From NCBI GenBank assembly GCA_019116905.1, contig DXAQ01000086.1, forward strand, positions 1 through 41,893: a stretch of 41,893 nt of DNA. The letters run 5' to 3'. Positions 9,661 through 19,846 of the stretch are shown piece after piece (position 1 is the stretch's first letter; each line of letters opens with the position of its first letter). The notes below the pieces were generated by a model, which saw only the letters and a list, made by a program, of their open reading frames with translations, ran no database searches and was not told the origin of the DNA. The position numbers and the translations under genes were made by a program. This DNA comes from Candidatus Mucispirillum faecigallinarum. Lineage in GTDB: Bacteria > Chrysiogenota > Deferribacteres > Deferribacterales > Mucispirillaceae.

Positions 9661-11052
9661 ATGAAAACTATACCTAGAATACAAAATATATATAGACCAG
9701 AAGCTACTCGTATAGAGGATTATAAAGAAGTTGAAAGAAAATTTAATACAGAAGAATTAACTATTCAGGCTTCAAGATGTATGGACTGTGGTATACCATT
9801 TTGTCATGGATTAGGCTGCCCTCTTGGTAATGTTATACCAGAAATGAATGATGCAGTAAAACATGAAAACTGGAAACTTGCATGGGAAATATTAAGTGAA
9901 ACAAGTAATATGCCTGAATTTACAAGCAGAGTATGCCCTGCCCTTTGCGAAAATGCATGCACAAAAAATATTGAAAATGTGCCTGTAATGATTAGACAGC
10001 TTGAAAAATCTGTTGTAGAAAACGCTTTTGAATTTGGTTATGTAAAACAAATCACACCTGAAACAAAAACTGGTAAAAGCGTTGCAGTTGTAGGTGCAGG
10101 CCCTGCTGGGCTTTATATGGCTTTTGAACTTTTCAAAAAAGGCCACAACGTTACAGTTTATGAAAAAAGAAAATATGCAGGCGGACTTTTAAGATACGGT
10201 ATACCTGATTTTAAACTGGAAAAAAATGTAATAGAAAGACGCATAGATATATTAAAAGCATCTGGTATTGAATTTCAGTTTAATACAGAAATAGGAAAAG
10301 ATATTTCTGCAGAATATTTAAAGAAAAAATATGATGCTACCGTACTTGCAATAGGAACACCAGTTCCAAGAGATTTACAGGTGAAAGGCAGAGAGCTTAA
10401 AAATATACATTTTGCATTAGAATTTTTATCTGGTCAAAATATGTTTATAGGCAAAGAAGTTAACAAACTTCCTATTGATGTAAAAGGAAAAGATGTAGTT
10501 ATTATAGGCGGCGGCGATACAGGAAGCGACTGTTTAGGTACATCTATCAGGCAGAAAGCTGCAAATGTTACTCAAATAGAAATTATGCCTGAGCCACCAA
10601 AAGAACGTTCTGCCTCTACTCCTTGGCCAGACTGGCCTTATGAGCTGAAAACTTCTTCAAGCCATAAGGAAGGCGGCACAAGGCTTTGGGCAAAAGTTGT
10701 CAAAGAGTGCCATGGCTCAAACGGCGTTGTTACAAGTATTGATATTGTAGATGCTGCATGGGAATTTTCTCCAGAAGGCAGACCAGTATCTTTTAAAGAA
10801 GTGGAAGGCACTCTTACAAATATTAAAGCTGACTATATCTTTATAGCTATGGGCTTTTTAGGTGTAGATGGTAACTCTTTTATTAAAGATTTACATTTAG
10901 AAGCAGATAAAAGAGGCAGAGTGGAAGGTGCAGCAGCTCAAGGTATCTTTACATGCGGCGATATGAGAACTGGACAATCACTTGTTGTGCGTGCAATGGC
11001 TAACGCTAAACAAACAGCAAAAGATGTAGATAACTATTTAAAAGGACTATAA
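9661..11052 (+). CDS. gltD: Glutamate synthase small subunit (NADPH)
   Basis: 463 aa; Cys clusters '[22 protein letters not shown]', '[10 protein letters not shown]', dinucleotide motifs '[14 protein letters not shown]' and '[13 protein letters not shown]'; follows gltB. Confidence 0.96.
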   Translation: MKTIPRIQNIYRPEATRIEDYKEVERKFNTEELTIQASRCMDCGIPFCHGLGCPLGNVIPEMNDAVKHENWKLAWEILSETSNMPEFTSRVCPALCENACTKNIENVPVMIRQLEKSVVENAFEFGYVKQITPETKTGKSVAVVGAGPAGLYMAFELFKKGHNVTVYEKRKYAGGLLRYGIPDFKLEKNVIERRIDILKASGIEFQFNTEIGKDISAEYLKKKYDATVLAIGTPVPRDLQVKGRELKNIHFALEFLSGQNMFIGKEVNKLPIDVKGKDVVIIGGGDTGSDCLGTSIRQKAANVTQIEIMPEPPKERSASTPWPDWPYELKTSSSHKEGGTRLWAKVVKECHGSNGVVTSIDIVDAAWEFSPEGRPVSFKEVEGTLTNIKADYIFIAMGFLGVDGNSFIKDLHLEADKRGRVEGAAAQGIFTCGDMRTGQSLVVRAMANAKQTAKDVDNYLKGL

Positions 11053-11053
11053 A

Positions 11054-12286
11054 ATGGCAAAAATTAACTCAAATTACTTACTGCTTCCTAACAGCTATCT
11101 TTTTGCAGAAATTGCAAGAAAAGTTAAAGCTTATCAGGAAGCAAACCCAAATGCAGATATTATCAGAATGGGTATTGGTGATGTTACACGCCCTCTTACT
11201 CCAAGCATTGTAAAAGCTATGGAAAAAGCTGCAGAAGAAATGGAACATGCAGAAACTTTTAGAGGCTATGGGCCAGAACAGGGGTATGATTTTCTTATTA
11301 ATGCTGTTATTAATGGGGAATATAAATCAAGGAATATTAATATTGAGCCTGATGAAATCTTTATAAGCGATGGCTCAAAATGTGATGTTGCTAACATTCA
11401 GGAAATATTTGATATAAACTCTACTGTTGCAATAGCAGACCCTGTTTATCCAGTATACCTTGACAGTAACGTTATGGCAGGCAGAAGCGGCAAATTAAAT
11501 GATAAAGGATATTTTGAAAAAATTATTTATATGCCTTCTACAAAAGAAAATAATTTTAAACCAGAATTTCCTGCGCAGCATGCTGATTTAATATATATCT
11601 GCTCCCCTAATAACCCAACAGGGACAGCTTTAACAAAAGAAGACTTAAAAGCATGGGTTGATTATGCATTAAAAAATAACTCTATTATTTTATATGACAG
11701 TGCATACAGCGCATATATTCAGGAAGAAAATGTATGCGGCTCAATATATGAAATACCTGATGCTAAAAAAGTTGCAATAGAATTTAAATCATTCTCTAAA
11801 ACAGCAGGTTTTACAGGCATAAGGTGTGCTTTTACAGTTGTGCCAAAAGAATTAGAAGCTTTTGATGATATGGGCAATAAAGTTGCTCTTAATAAACTTT
11901 GGAACAGAAGGCAGACTACTAAATTTAACGGCGTATCTTATGTTACACAAAGAGCAGCAGAGGCTGTTTATTCAGAACAAGGTATGAAAGAAACAAAAGA
12001 AGTCATTAAATACTATATGGATAATGCTAAAATAATATTAGAAGGCTTAAAAAGTGCCGGCTTTGAAGTATACGGCGGCGTAAATGCACCATATATATGG
12101 TGGAAAATACCATCAGGAATAAAATCATTTGATTTTCTTGATATATTACTTGAAAAATATCAAATAGTCGGCACTCCTGGTTCAGGTTTTGGACCATGCG
12201 GCGAAGGCTATTTCAGATTAACAGCTTTCGGCAACCAAGAGAAAACTAAAGAAGCAATGCAGCGAATATCAAAAGGCAGCTTCTAA
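11054..12286 (+). CDS. dapL: LL-diaminopimelate aminotransferase
   Basis: 410 aa class I aminotransferase; '[19 protein letters not shown]', '[13 protein letters not shown]', '[17 protein letters not shown]', '[11 protein letters not shown]' typical of DapL. Confidence 0.94.
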   Translation: MAKINSNYLLLPNSYLFAEIARKVKAYQEANPNADIIRMGIGDVTRPLTPSIVKAMEKAAEEMEHAETFRGYGPEQGYDFLINAVINGEYKSRNINIEPDEIFISDGSKCDVANIQEIFDINSTVAIADPVYPVYLDSNVMAGRSGKLNDKGYFEKIIYMPSTKENNFKPEFPAQHADLIYICSPNNPTGTALTKEDLKAWVDYALKNNSIILYDSAYSAYIQEENVCGSIYEIPDAKKVAIEFKSFSKTAGFTGIRCAFTVVPKELEAFDDMGNKVALNKLWNRRQTTKFNGVSYVTQRAAEAVYSEQGMKETKEVIKYYMDNAKIILEGLKSAGFEVYGGVNAPYIWWKIPSGIKSFDFLDILLEKYQIVGTPGSGFGPCGEGYFRLTAFGNQEKTKEAMQRISKGSF

Positions 12287-12307
12287 ATAGTTTATTCCTT
12301 CACACCT

Positions 12308-12335
12308 CCCCCTGATTATTTCAGGGGGTTTTTTT
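12308..12335 (+). terminator. Intrinsic terminator for gltB-gltD-dapL
   Basis: CCCCCTGA-TTATT-TCAGGGGG followed by TTTTTTT. Confidence 0.95.
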
Positions 12336-12340
12336 ATAAG

Positions 12341-12841
12341 TTAAAAATTTAATATATATTTAATTAGTTTTGTATCAATACTAATACTGCGAGCTAACGG
12401 ATGTTTCGGAGAACCATTCTTATTTAACCCTAAACAATATAATTTTAAACCTAATGATTTTAATATATTTAAAACTTCAATATCACGATTTAAAAAATGA
12501 CCATGATTTCCCCATGCAGCAACAATAATTTGTGATTGTTTTACAATTTTATTTATCCAAAAATTATTTTCTGGTCCAACAGGGTCATTATTAACATATA
12601 ATTCTGCTGGTTTAGATGAACGTAATGCAAATAAATTAACTACATATATGCTGCCACATTCTTCTCTCATAGCTAGTTTGACACATTTACGGATAGTTGG
12701 GTCATCTTTTAATGCATCTGCTTTACTTGGATTTAGCATTATATATGTCATAACTTTATCATTATCAAGCCACTTACGTTTTAAAAAATATCTATATATT
12801 TCATTTTCAGAAATTTTTACATCAGAACTAATATAATTCAT
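12341..12841 (-). CDS. DUF1643 family protein
   Basis: 166 aa; 'YIMLNPSKADALKDDPTIRKC', 'VVNLFALRSSKPAEL', 'IVAAWGNHG', 'LGLNKNGSPKHPLA' typical of DUF1643. Confidence 0.85.
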   Translation of the reverse strand: MNYISSDVKISENEIYRYFLKRKWLDNDKVMTYIMLNPSKADALKDDPTIRKCVKLAMREECGSIYVVNLFALRSSKPAELYVNNDPVGPENNFWINKIVKQSQIIVAAWGNHGHFLNRDIEVLNILKSLGLKLYCLGLNKNGSPKHPLARSISIDTKLIKYILNF

Positions 12842-12982
12842 TTATATAATTGCCTCCATATTTTTAGTTTATTATAAGAATAATAAGATTTTATATCTCA
12901 ACCACTAATATTATGATATAACTTTATATTCAATAATACCATACTAATTAATAATTAAATATTATTAAATAAATATTTTCTC

Positions 12983-12998
12983 TTTACAATTTTGTAAA
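12983..12998. promoter_or_regulatory. Palindromic candidate operator TTTACAA-TT-TTGTAAA upstream of the sigma-54 activator
   Basis: 7-bp arms, 2-bp spacer; overlaps possible sigma-70 -35 (TTTACA) with TATAAC 17 bp downstream; shares core with palindrome 5086-5105. Confidence 0.5.
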
Positions 12999-13039
12999 AG
13001 TCTATTATAACCTATTATTCAAATTAATAAGGGTTACAA

Positions 13040-14608
13040 ATGGCAGGAAGAAAAGCAAATATTCAAGACAAGCAGGAACATTCATTAAGTCCAGAAATTA
13101 CTGTATTACAAGAGATAAGTTATGCGATAGTTCATAAGAAAAATGTAAGTGAACTTTTACACCAAATATTAGAAATATTAAGCTCACGCCTGAATATGAA
13201 ACGCGGCACTTTCACTATTGTTAAGCATAATAAATTATTTATTGAAGCAACCCATGATTTACATGATGCAGAAAAAAAACATATATCTTATGATATTGGA
13301 GAAGGTATTACAGGCCATGTGGCAGAATGTGGCAGACCTCACTTAATAGAAGATATTGTCCATGACCCAAGGTTTTTAAACAGGCTTGGTGCAAGAGATA
13401 AAAACGAAAAAATAGCATTTATATGTGTACCTATCATTAATATGGAAAGAGTTATTGGCACATTAAGTGTTGATAGAATAATGGATGAAAATGCAGACCT
13501 GCAAAAAGATTTAAAATTTTTAGAGATTGTAGGAAATATTGTAGGTGAAGCATTAATGGCAGTAGTTGCAGAACATGAAGAAAAAGAACAGCTTATACAT
13601 GAAAATAAACAGCTTAGAGATATGCTTGATGACAGCAACCCGCCTGCTTTAATTGGCAACTGTAAAAGTATGAGAGAAATATATGCATTAATCAAGCAGG
13701 TTGCTGCAAGTGATGCAACAGTATTACTTCGTGGAGCATCAGGCACAGGTAAAGAAATGGTTGCTCGTGCCATTGTATCACTCAGCAATAGAAAAGATAA
13801 ACCATTTATTACATTAAACTGTGCTGCAATACCAGAAAACCTTGTAGAAAGTGAACTTTTTGGCCATGAAAAAGGAGCATTTACTGGTGCAGTTGCAAGG
13901 CGTATTGGTCATGTTGAAAAAGCAAATACTGGCACATTATTTCTTGATGAAGTTGGTGATTTATCACTGGCATCCCAGGTTAAACTTTTAAGATTTATTC
14001 AAGAAAGAACATTTACAAGGCTTGGCAGCAGCCAGACACTAAAATCAGATGTAAGGTTGATTGCTGCTACAAGTAGAAATCTTGAAGAAATGATAGCAAA
14101 TGGACAGTTCAGGGAAGACTTATATTACAGATTGAATATTTTCCCTATTACTATGCCAGATTTAAATGCAAGAAGAAGTGATATTATTCTTTTAGCAGAA
14201 CATTTTATAGAAAAACATAACTTAAAATATCAAAAAAATATTAAAAGGCTTTCTACTCCTGCAATTAATATGCTTATGAGCTATCACTGGCCTGGTAATG
14301 TGCGTGAACTTGAAAACTGTATAGAAAGAGCAGTAATCACTGCTACAGATGACTGTATACACGGCTATAATCTGCCTGCATCATTACAAACTGGTAAAAC
14401 ATCTAACTCATCATTACTGCCTGATGGTGCTGCATCATTTAATACTCTTGTAGATTCTTATGAAAGAGAATTAATTGTAGAATCATTAAAAAGAAACCAT
14501 GGCAATATGTCTGCTGCTGCAAGAGATTTAGATTTATCTCCTCGTGTAATACATTATAAAATCAGAAGATTAGGTATTACTCCAGAATGGTATCAAGATA
14601 AAGTATAA
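13040..14608 (+). CDS. NifA/NtrC-type sigma-54-dependent activator (GAF, AAA+, Fis-type HTH)
   Basis: 522 aa; GAF 'GEGITGHVAECGRPHLIEDI', Walker A 'GASGTGKEMVA', 'ELFGHEKGAFTGA', 'GTLFLDEVGDL', 'HWPGNVRELENCIERAVI', C-terminal HTH 'GNMSAAARDLDLSPRVIHYKIRRLGI'. Confidence 0.94.
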   Translation: MAGRKANIQDKQEHSLSPEITVLQEISYAIVHKKNVSELLHQILEILSSRLNMKRGTFTIVKHNKLFIEATHDLHDAEKKHISYDIGEGITGHVAECGRPHLIEDIVHDPRFLNRLGARDKNEKIAFICVPIINMERVIGTLSVDRIMDENADLQKDLKFLEIVGNIVGEALMAVVAEHEEKEQLIHENKQLRDMLDDSNPPALIGNCKSMREIYALIKQVAASDATVLLRGASGTGKEMVARAIVSLSNRKDKPFITLNCAAIPENLVESELFGHEKGAFTGAVARRIGHVEKANTGTLFLDEVGDLSLASQVKLLRFIQERTFTRLGSSQTLKSDVRLIAATSRNLEEMIANGQFREDLYYRLNIFPITMPDLNARRSDIILLAEHFIEKHNLKYQKNIKRLSTPAINMLMSYHWPGNVRELENCIERAVITATDDCIHGYNLPASLQTGKTSNSSLLPDGAASFNTLVDSYERELIVESLKRNHGNMSAAARDLDLSPRVIHYKIRRLGITPEWYQDKV

Positions 14609-14648
14609 ATATAAATTATTTTACACACTCATTTTTAATCATAAAAAG

Positions 14649-14668
14649 AGCCCATTTAAAAATGGGCT
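14649..14668. terminator. Bidirectional intrinsic terminator between the convergent activator and M23 peptidase genes
   Basis: AGCCCATTT-AA-AAATGGGCT with T-rich flanks on both strands. Confidence 0.8.
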
Positions 14669-14701
14669 TAATTTTTATCTTATTTATAATTCTTTTAAAA
14701 C

Positions 14702-15877
14702 TTAAAACTGCATAACAGCCATTGTTGAACTTACTGGTGGAACTGTATAAAAAGTGCTGTTTTGTGCATACATAATGTGAGACATATCAAGCTTATCAAA
14801 ATATGATTCTGCAAACTCTAAAAAGGCAGCTACATCATCTTTTTTCAATGTTTTAGGAGTTGCCACAAATTTTAATGGGTTTAACCATTTGCCGTTTTTT
14901 CTAATGCGGTAATCAAGGTGCGGACCTGTTGAATAACCAGTAGAGCCAACGTATCCAATAATCTGCCCCTGCTCTACATGGCTGCCCTGTTTTATTGCCC
15001 TGTTAAAACCATTTAAGTGAAGATAAAATGTTTCATAACCATTTGGGTGGCGAAGTGCAATATAATTACCATTTCCTTTTGAACGTGATTTGATTTTTAC
15101 TACACCGCTTGCAGTAGCTTTAACTGGTGTGCCTGTCGGTGCTGCATAGTCGACCCCGTAGTGCGGCCTGTGGTAACCTAATACAGGATGAAGCCTTGAA
15201 GTAGTATATCGTGATGAAATACGGGAATAATTTAATGGAACACGTAAAAAACCGCGTTCAAGACCTTCCCCTTTTTCATTATAATATCCTTTATTCTTAC
15301 CGCCATCATTATAATAAACTGCCCTTTTTAACTGGCCTTGATTATAAAAATCAGCAGCTAATATTTTTCCATAACCTGCATATCTATCTTTAATAAATTT
15401 TTTCTCAACTAATATAATAAATTTATCGCCAGGACGTAAATCTTTAAAAAAATCTATTTCCCATTCAAAAATACTTGCCAGATTTGCTGCCAGCTCAGCA
15501 TCTTCCCCTGCTTTATTCATTGCATCAAATAAATTAGTTTCTATAATGCCGCGAACAACAACATTCATCATATCATATTGATATTCATTAAGTGATACCT
15601 TTGCTGTGCCGTCAACCATACGTTCAATTATAATATCTTTGTCAAGCGCTGCACTTAATATTACTTTATTTGGCTCTAATGATAATTTCATTCCAGGTTT
15701 TAAAACAAAGCCTTTAAAATCTTTTTTTATTTGAGCATTAATTTCTGCCATTTCCTGAGGATTAAACCTGTCAGATAAAATACCATATAATGTATCACCT
15801 GATTTTACTTCATAAGTTTCTGCATAAACTGAAAAAGCAGATAATAAAAATAATAATACAAAAATAAATTTAGACAT
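14702..15877 (-). CDS. LysM + M23-family metallopeptidase (murein DD-endopeptidase-like), secreted
   Basis: 391 aa; signal peptide, LysM 'YEVKSGDTLYGIL', M23 'HPVLGYHRPHYGVDYAAPTGTPV...GNYIALRHPNGYETFYLHLN...QGQIIGYVGSTGYSTGPHLDYRI'. Confidence 0.94.
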   Translation of the reverse strand: MSKFIFVLLFLLSAFSVYAETYEVKSGDTLYGILSDRFNPQEMAEINAQIKKDFKGFVLKPGMKLSLEPNKVILSAALDKDIIIERMVDGTAKVSLNEYQYDMMNVVVRGIIETNLFDAMNKAGEDAELAANLASIFEWEIDFFKDLRPGDKFIILVEKKFIKDRYAGYGKILAADFYNQGQLKRAVYYNDGGKNKGYYNEKGEGLERGFLRVPLNYSRISSRYTTSRLHPVLGYHRPHYGVDYAAPTGTPVKATASGVVKIKSRSKGNGNYIALRHPNGYETFYLHLNGFNRAIKQGSHVEQGQIIGYVGSTGYSTGPHLDYRIRKNGKWLNPLKFVATPKTLKKDDVAAFLEFAESYFDKLDMSHIMYAQNSTFYTVPPVSSTMAVMQF

Positions 15878-15891
15878 TTAAAAGCACCCTG

Positions 15892-16548
15892 TTACGAGAT
15901 TGTTTCTCTTTTTTTACGATATTTATATATTACAACATATACTATTACAAGCAAAATCAATGCCGGAAAAATAAAGTACATAATATGGTCAACATTTTCT
16001 TTAATTAAATCAATATTATTACCTACAAAATAACCAACATACGCAAGCACTGTGCACCATATTGCAGCGCCTAAACCAGTGTAGAATACAAATTTTTTCA
16101 AATTCATACGCACAAGCCCTGCAGGAAATGAAATATACTGCCTTATAACAGGAATAAGCCTGCCTACAAATGTAGTAATTTCACCATGTGTATTAAAAAA
16201 AACTTCAAATTTAGCAAATTTATCTTTATCTAGGAAAAAATATTTAGCATATTTTAAAAGAAAATCTCTACCAAAACGATAAGCTATCCAGTAGTTTAAA
16301 AGTGAACCTAAAATAGAACCAAAAATACCAGATAATATAACAAGAAATATATTCATCTGCCCAAGTGATGCTAAATATCCAGCAGGTGGAACTACAACTT
16401 CGCTTGGAAATGGAACAAATGAACTTTCAAGGGCCATTAAAAGTATAACACCAGCATAACCAAGTTTACCCACCGTATCTACTAAAAAGGTAACTACAAC
16501 AACACCAACAGCTAAAATATCATGCATTAAATTCTTTATTGTTTCCAC
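15892..16548 (-). CDS. DedA family membrane protein
   Basis: 218 aa; 'ALESSFVPFPSEVVVPPAG', 'GSLLNYWIAYRFGRDFL', 'FVGRLIPVIRQYISFPAGLVRM'. Confidence 0.93.
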   Translation of the reverse strand: METIKNLMHDILAVGVVVVTFLVDTVGKLGYAGVILLMALESSFVPFPSEVVVPPAGYLASLGQMNIFLVILSGIFGSILGSLLNYWIAYRFGRDFLLKYAKYFFLDKDKFAKFEVFFNTHGEITTFVGRLIPVIRQYISFPAGLVRMNLKKFVFYTGLGAAIWCTVLAYVGYFVGNNIDLIKENVDHIMYFIFPALILLVIVYVVIYKYRKKRETIS

Positions 16549-18203
16549 TAAGCATTGCTCCTGTTTATCATATCTTCTGCCTGCTGCATCGCCATTTGGG
16601 TGGCTTCTCCAGAAATCATTGTAGCTATAATATTGATTTTTCCTTGTTTGTCAAGTTTTAATATGTTTGTAGAAGATATTCCTTCTTTATCTGATTTAGA
16701 AATGTGGAAGTGGCTGTCTCCCATAGCTGCAACAACTGGCAAGTGAGTAATAACAATAATCTGTTTTCTTTTGCTAAGCTGTTTTAATTTTTTTGCAACA
16801 GCGCCTGCTGCTTTGCCGCTGATACCTGTATCTATTTCATCAAAAAGCATTGTGCCCACATTATCATAATCTGCAAAAACTTCTTTTAATGCAAGCATAA
16901 CGCGTGATACTTCACCGCCTGATGCAACAGTTGCAAGTGGAGCAGTTTTAAACCCTGCATTTGTTGATATAAAAAATTCTGCACTAATACCACCTGAAAT
17001 ATCTAAATTATCACTTTCTTTAAATACAACTTCAAATTTAGCAGAATTTAACTCTAATTCATGTAAAATACTTTCTGTTTTTTTGCTTAATTCTTCTGCT
17101 GCTTTTCTGCGTGCATCATTTAATATTTTACTGCTTTTTAATGCTTCTTCTTTTAAAAGAGCAGTTTCCTTTTCAAGTTTTGATGTAATATCTTCATCGC
17201 CGTCTAATTCTTTTAAATCTTCTTCCAGCTTGTTTCTATATTCTATTACGCTTTCTAATGAGCCGCCATATCGTTTTGATAAATCCTGTAATTTATATTT
17301 TCTATCTATCAGGTTATTTAATTCTTCAGGGGAAGTTTCCTGTTCTTCTTCGCTTAAAAGGCTTGTAATTAAGGAGGCAGCTTCATTAATATTAGTTAAA
17401 GCAGCCTGTAAAAATTCTTCTGCTTTTAAAGCGTCCTGCGACATATTACTTATACTGTTTATTGAGCGTACTGCTCTTTCTATTAATTCTGATGCTGAAA
17501 TTTCACCATCACTTAATGCATCCATTGATGATGTAACAGCTTCCCTTACTTTTTCTATACTTGATAAAAATTTAATTCTTTCTTCAATAACTGCATCTTT
17601 TTCTAAATCAATATTATAGGACAGGATTTCATTATACTGCATTTTATACATTTCCTGCATTTTTATAATATTTTCTCTATTCTTTTTTAAATCTTCCAGC
17701 TTATCAAGTTTTTCCCTGTATGCTCTATATTTAGAGCTGTAATCCTGTTTTAAAGCATCATCAACAAAAAAGTCTACAAAAGATAAGTGTTTTGCAGGAT
17801 TAAATAAAAACTGATTTTCATGCTGTCCGTGAATATCTATTAAATATTCTGATACATCTTTTAATCTGTTTACAGGAGCAGCTCTGCCATTAATAAATGC
17901 TTTATTTTTACCATTTTCATCAGTTTCTCTTGAAACTATAAGCTCATCATCTATTTCATACTGTTCTTTTAATTCAGGTTCAATATTTAAATCATCACAA
18001 AAAATACCTTCTGCTGAAAATTTTTCATTTTGATTTCGTGGAGTTACTTTTCCAAGCCTGTCCCCTGTAAGATATTTTAAAGCTCCTACAAGCACAGATT
18101 TACCAGCACCTGTTTCACCTGTAATAACGTTTAATCCTTTTTCAAATTCTAAACTTACTTTTTCTATAACTGCTATATTTTTTACGGCTAGATATGTTAA
18201 CAC
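16548..18203 (-). CDS. recN: DNA repair protein RecN
   Basis: 551 aa SMC-like; 'ITGETGAGKSVLVGAL', 'DIHGQHENQFL', 'VASGGEVSRVMLALK', 'FDEIDTGISGKAAGAV'; GTG start overlapping nadK stop. Confidence 0.96.
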   Translation of the reverse strand: MLTYLAVKNIAVIEKVSLEFEKGLNVITGETGAGKSVLVGALKYLTGDRLGKVTPRNQNEKFSAEGIFCDDLNIEPELKEQYEIDDELIVSRETDENGKNKAFINGRAAPVNRLKDVSEYLIDIHGQHENQFLFNPAKHLSFVDFFVDDALKQDYSSKYRAYREKLDKLEDLKKNRENIIKMQEMYKMQYNEILSYNIDLEKDAVIEERIKFLSSIEKVREAVTSSMDALSDGEISASELIERAVRSINSISNMSQDALKAEEFLQAALTNINEAASLITSLLSEEEQETSPEELNNLIDRKYKLQDLSKRYGGSLESVIEYRNKLEEDLKELDGDEDITSKLEKETALLKEEALKSSKILNDARRKAAEELSKKTESILHELELNSAKFEVVFKESDNLDISGGISAEFFISTNAGFKTAPLATVASGGEVSRVMLALKEVFADYDNVGTMLFDEIDTGISGKAAGAVAKKLKQLSKRKQIIVITHLPVVAAMGDSHFHISKSDKEGISSTNILKLDKQGKINIIATMISGEATQMAMQQAEDMINRSNA

Positions 18204-19054
18204 GGTATGCCTCCCCAGCCTAATTTATCTCTTAATATACTGTAATAATTTCTATTTTCTGATATTGCTAAATTTAAATCCGCAGAAGAACGCTGAACTT
18301 TTAATATACTTCCACTGTTAAACGGGCGGACAATTTGTCCGTCATAAGTTGCATAACATTCCACATTACTAGTTTCAATTCTTATATCTATTGTGCTTGT
18401 TTTTGGCAGCACAATAGGGCGTATATTTAATGCATGTGGACAGATTGGAGAAAGTATAATAGAATCTAAATCAGGATGCACAATAGGGCCGCCTGCAGAA
18501 ATTGTATAGCCTGTTGAACCTGTTGGGGTTGATATTATTGCACCATCCGCACGGTATCTTGTAACAAAACTGTTATTTATAAATATACTTAATTCTATCA
18601 TTCTTGACGGAGCACCTTTATTAATTACTATTTCGTTTAATGCTTCCTCCTCAAAAACATTTTCTCCATTTTCTAATATTATACCGTCAACTTTCATACG
18701 TTTTTTTATGATTAATTTTTTATTAATAAAATCATTAATAACTTTTTCAAAATCTTCTATATTATGCTCCATAATAAAACCAAGCCTGCCAAGATTAAAT
18801 CCAATTACAGGCACATTTAAAAACCTAAACATTCTTGAAGCATAAAGAAGTGTGCCATCACCGCCTAAAACAATTACTGCATCTGCCATAGAACGCATAT
18901 CTGAAATTGAGCAGCTTTCCCTATTTAAAATAAGACGCTCTACAGTTTCTTTTTCTAAAAGTGGTGTAATACCTTTGCTTTCTAATATTTTTACTGCATT
19001 TTCTACAGTTTCTTTTAATTCGCCTTTTGGCTTAACTATTAATGCCGCTTTCAC
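18197..19054 (-). CDS. nadK: NAD kinase
   Basis: 285 aa; 'VLGGDGTLLYASR', 'GFNLGRLGFI', 'ADGAIISTPTGSTGYTISAGGPIV'. Confidence 0.95.
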   Translation of the reverse strand: MKAALIVKPKGELKETVENAVKILESKGITPLLEKETVERLILNRESCSISDMRSMADAVIVLGGDGTLLYASRMFRFLNVPVIGFNLGRLGFIMEHNIEDFEKVINDFINKKLIIKKRMKVDGIILENGENVFEEEALNEIVINKGAPSRMIELSIFINNSFVTRYRADGAIISTPTGSTGYTISAGGPIVHPDLDSIILSPICPHALNIRPIVLPKTSTIDIRIETSNVECYATYDGQIVRPFNSGSILKVQRSSADLNLAISENRNYYSILRDKLGWGGIPC

Positions 19055-19837
19055 TTATAACACAACCTTTTCTATAATATTTTCTATATTTTTATTTTCA
19101 TTATTACCTTTATATATAAAATATGATAAATATTCAATATTTCCTTTTGCACCAGTTATACATGATTTTACTACATCAATAAATGAAAATCCATACTCGC
19201 ATGCAAAATCAATCACCTTTTTTATAACTTTTTTATGTATATTTTTATCTCTTACAATGCCGCCGCTTTCTACTTCGTTTCGTTCTGCTTCAAACTGTGG
19301 CTTAATTAGTGCAATAAATATTGTGCCCTGCCTGCAAAAATTTACAGCGTTTGGTATTATTGCACATAGTGAAATAAAGGATACGTCAGTTACTATATAA
19401 TCACAGTATCTGCCTATTTTTTCAAACTCAAAATATTTAAAATTAGTGTTTTCAAAAGAGATAACTTTTTCATTATGGAGCAGTTTATTATGCAGTTGAG
19501 CAGTGCCGGAATCTACTGCTATCACACATGCAGCACCTTCCTGCAGACATACATCAGTAAATCCGCCTGTAGATGAGCCTATATCCATTACAAAAGCATC
19601 CTTCATATTTAAATGAAATGTATCTACTGCATGTTTTAATTTAAGACCACCGCGGCTTACATAAGGCAGCCTGTCTTTTAATCTTAATGCAGCATTTACA
19701 GGTACTAAATCACCAGCCTTATCAATACGTTTATCATCTGCTATGGCTAACCCTGCCATTATAAATCTTCTTGCTTCATCAATACTTGATGCTAATCCAT
19801 TTTCTACAAGCAGTTCATCTATCCGTTTCTTTTTCAT
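19055..19837 (-). CDS. tlyA: TlyA-type S4 domain / SAM-dependent rRNA methyltransferase
   Basis: 260 aa; 'RIDELLVENGLASSIDEARRFIMAGLA', 'YVSRGGLKLKHAV', 'DIGSSTGGFTDVCLQEGA'. Confidence 0.93.
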   Translation of the reverse strand: MKKKRIDELLVENGLASSIDEARRFIMAGLAIADDKRIDKAGDLVPVNAALRLKDRLPYVSRGGLKLKHAVDTFHLNMKDAFVMDIGSSTGGFTDVCLQEGAACVIAVDSGTAQLHNKLLHNEKVISFENTNFKYFEFEKIGRYCDYIVTDVSFISLCAIIPNAVNFCRQGTIFIALIKPQFEAERNEVESGGIVRDKNIHKKVIKKVIDFACEYGFSFIDVVKSCITGAKGNIEYLSYFIYKGNNENKNIENIIEKVVL

Positions 19838-19846
19838 ATTTTATTT

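Noticed and set aside
13040-14608. Reading the NifA-like gene as evidence for nitrogen fixation
   Set aside because: No nif structural genes in the window and the distal Cys pair of redox-sensitive NifA is missing; neighbours are ammonium-assimilation genes.
17083-17619. 178-aa plus-strand ORF inside recN (and similar long antisense ORFs such as 13339-13788 and 18852-19400)
   Set aside because: Serine/leucine-rich antisense of coiled-coil or conserved coding regions; no motifs; the sense genes are unambiguous.
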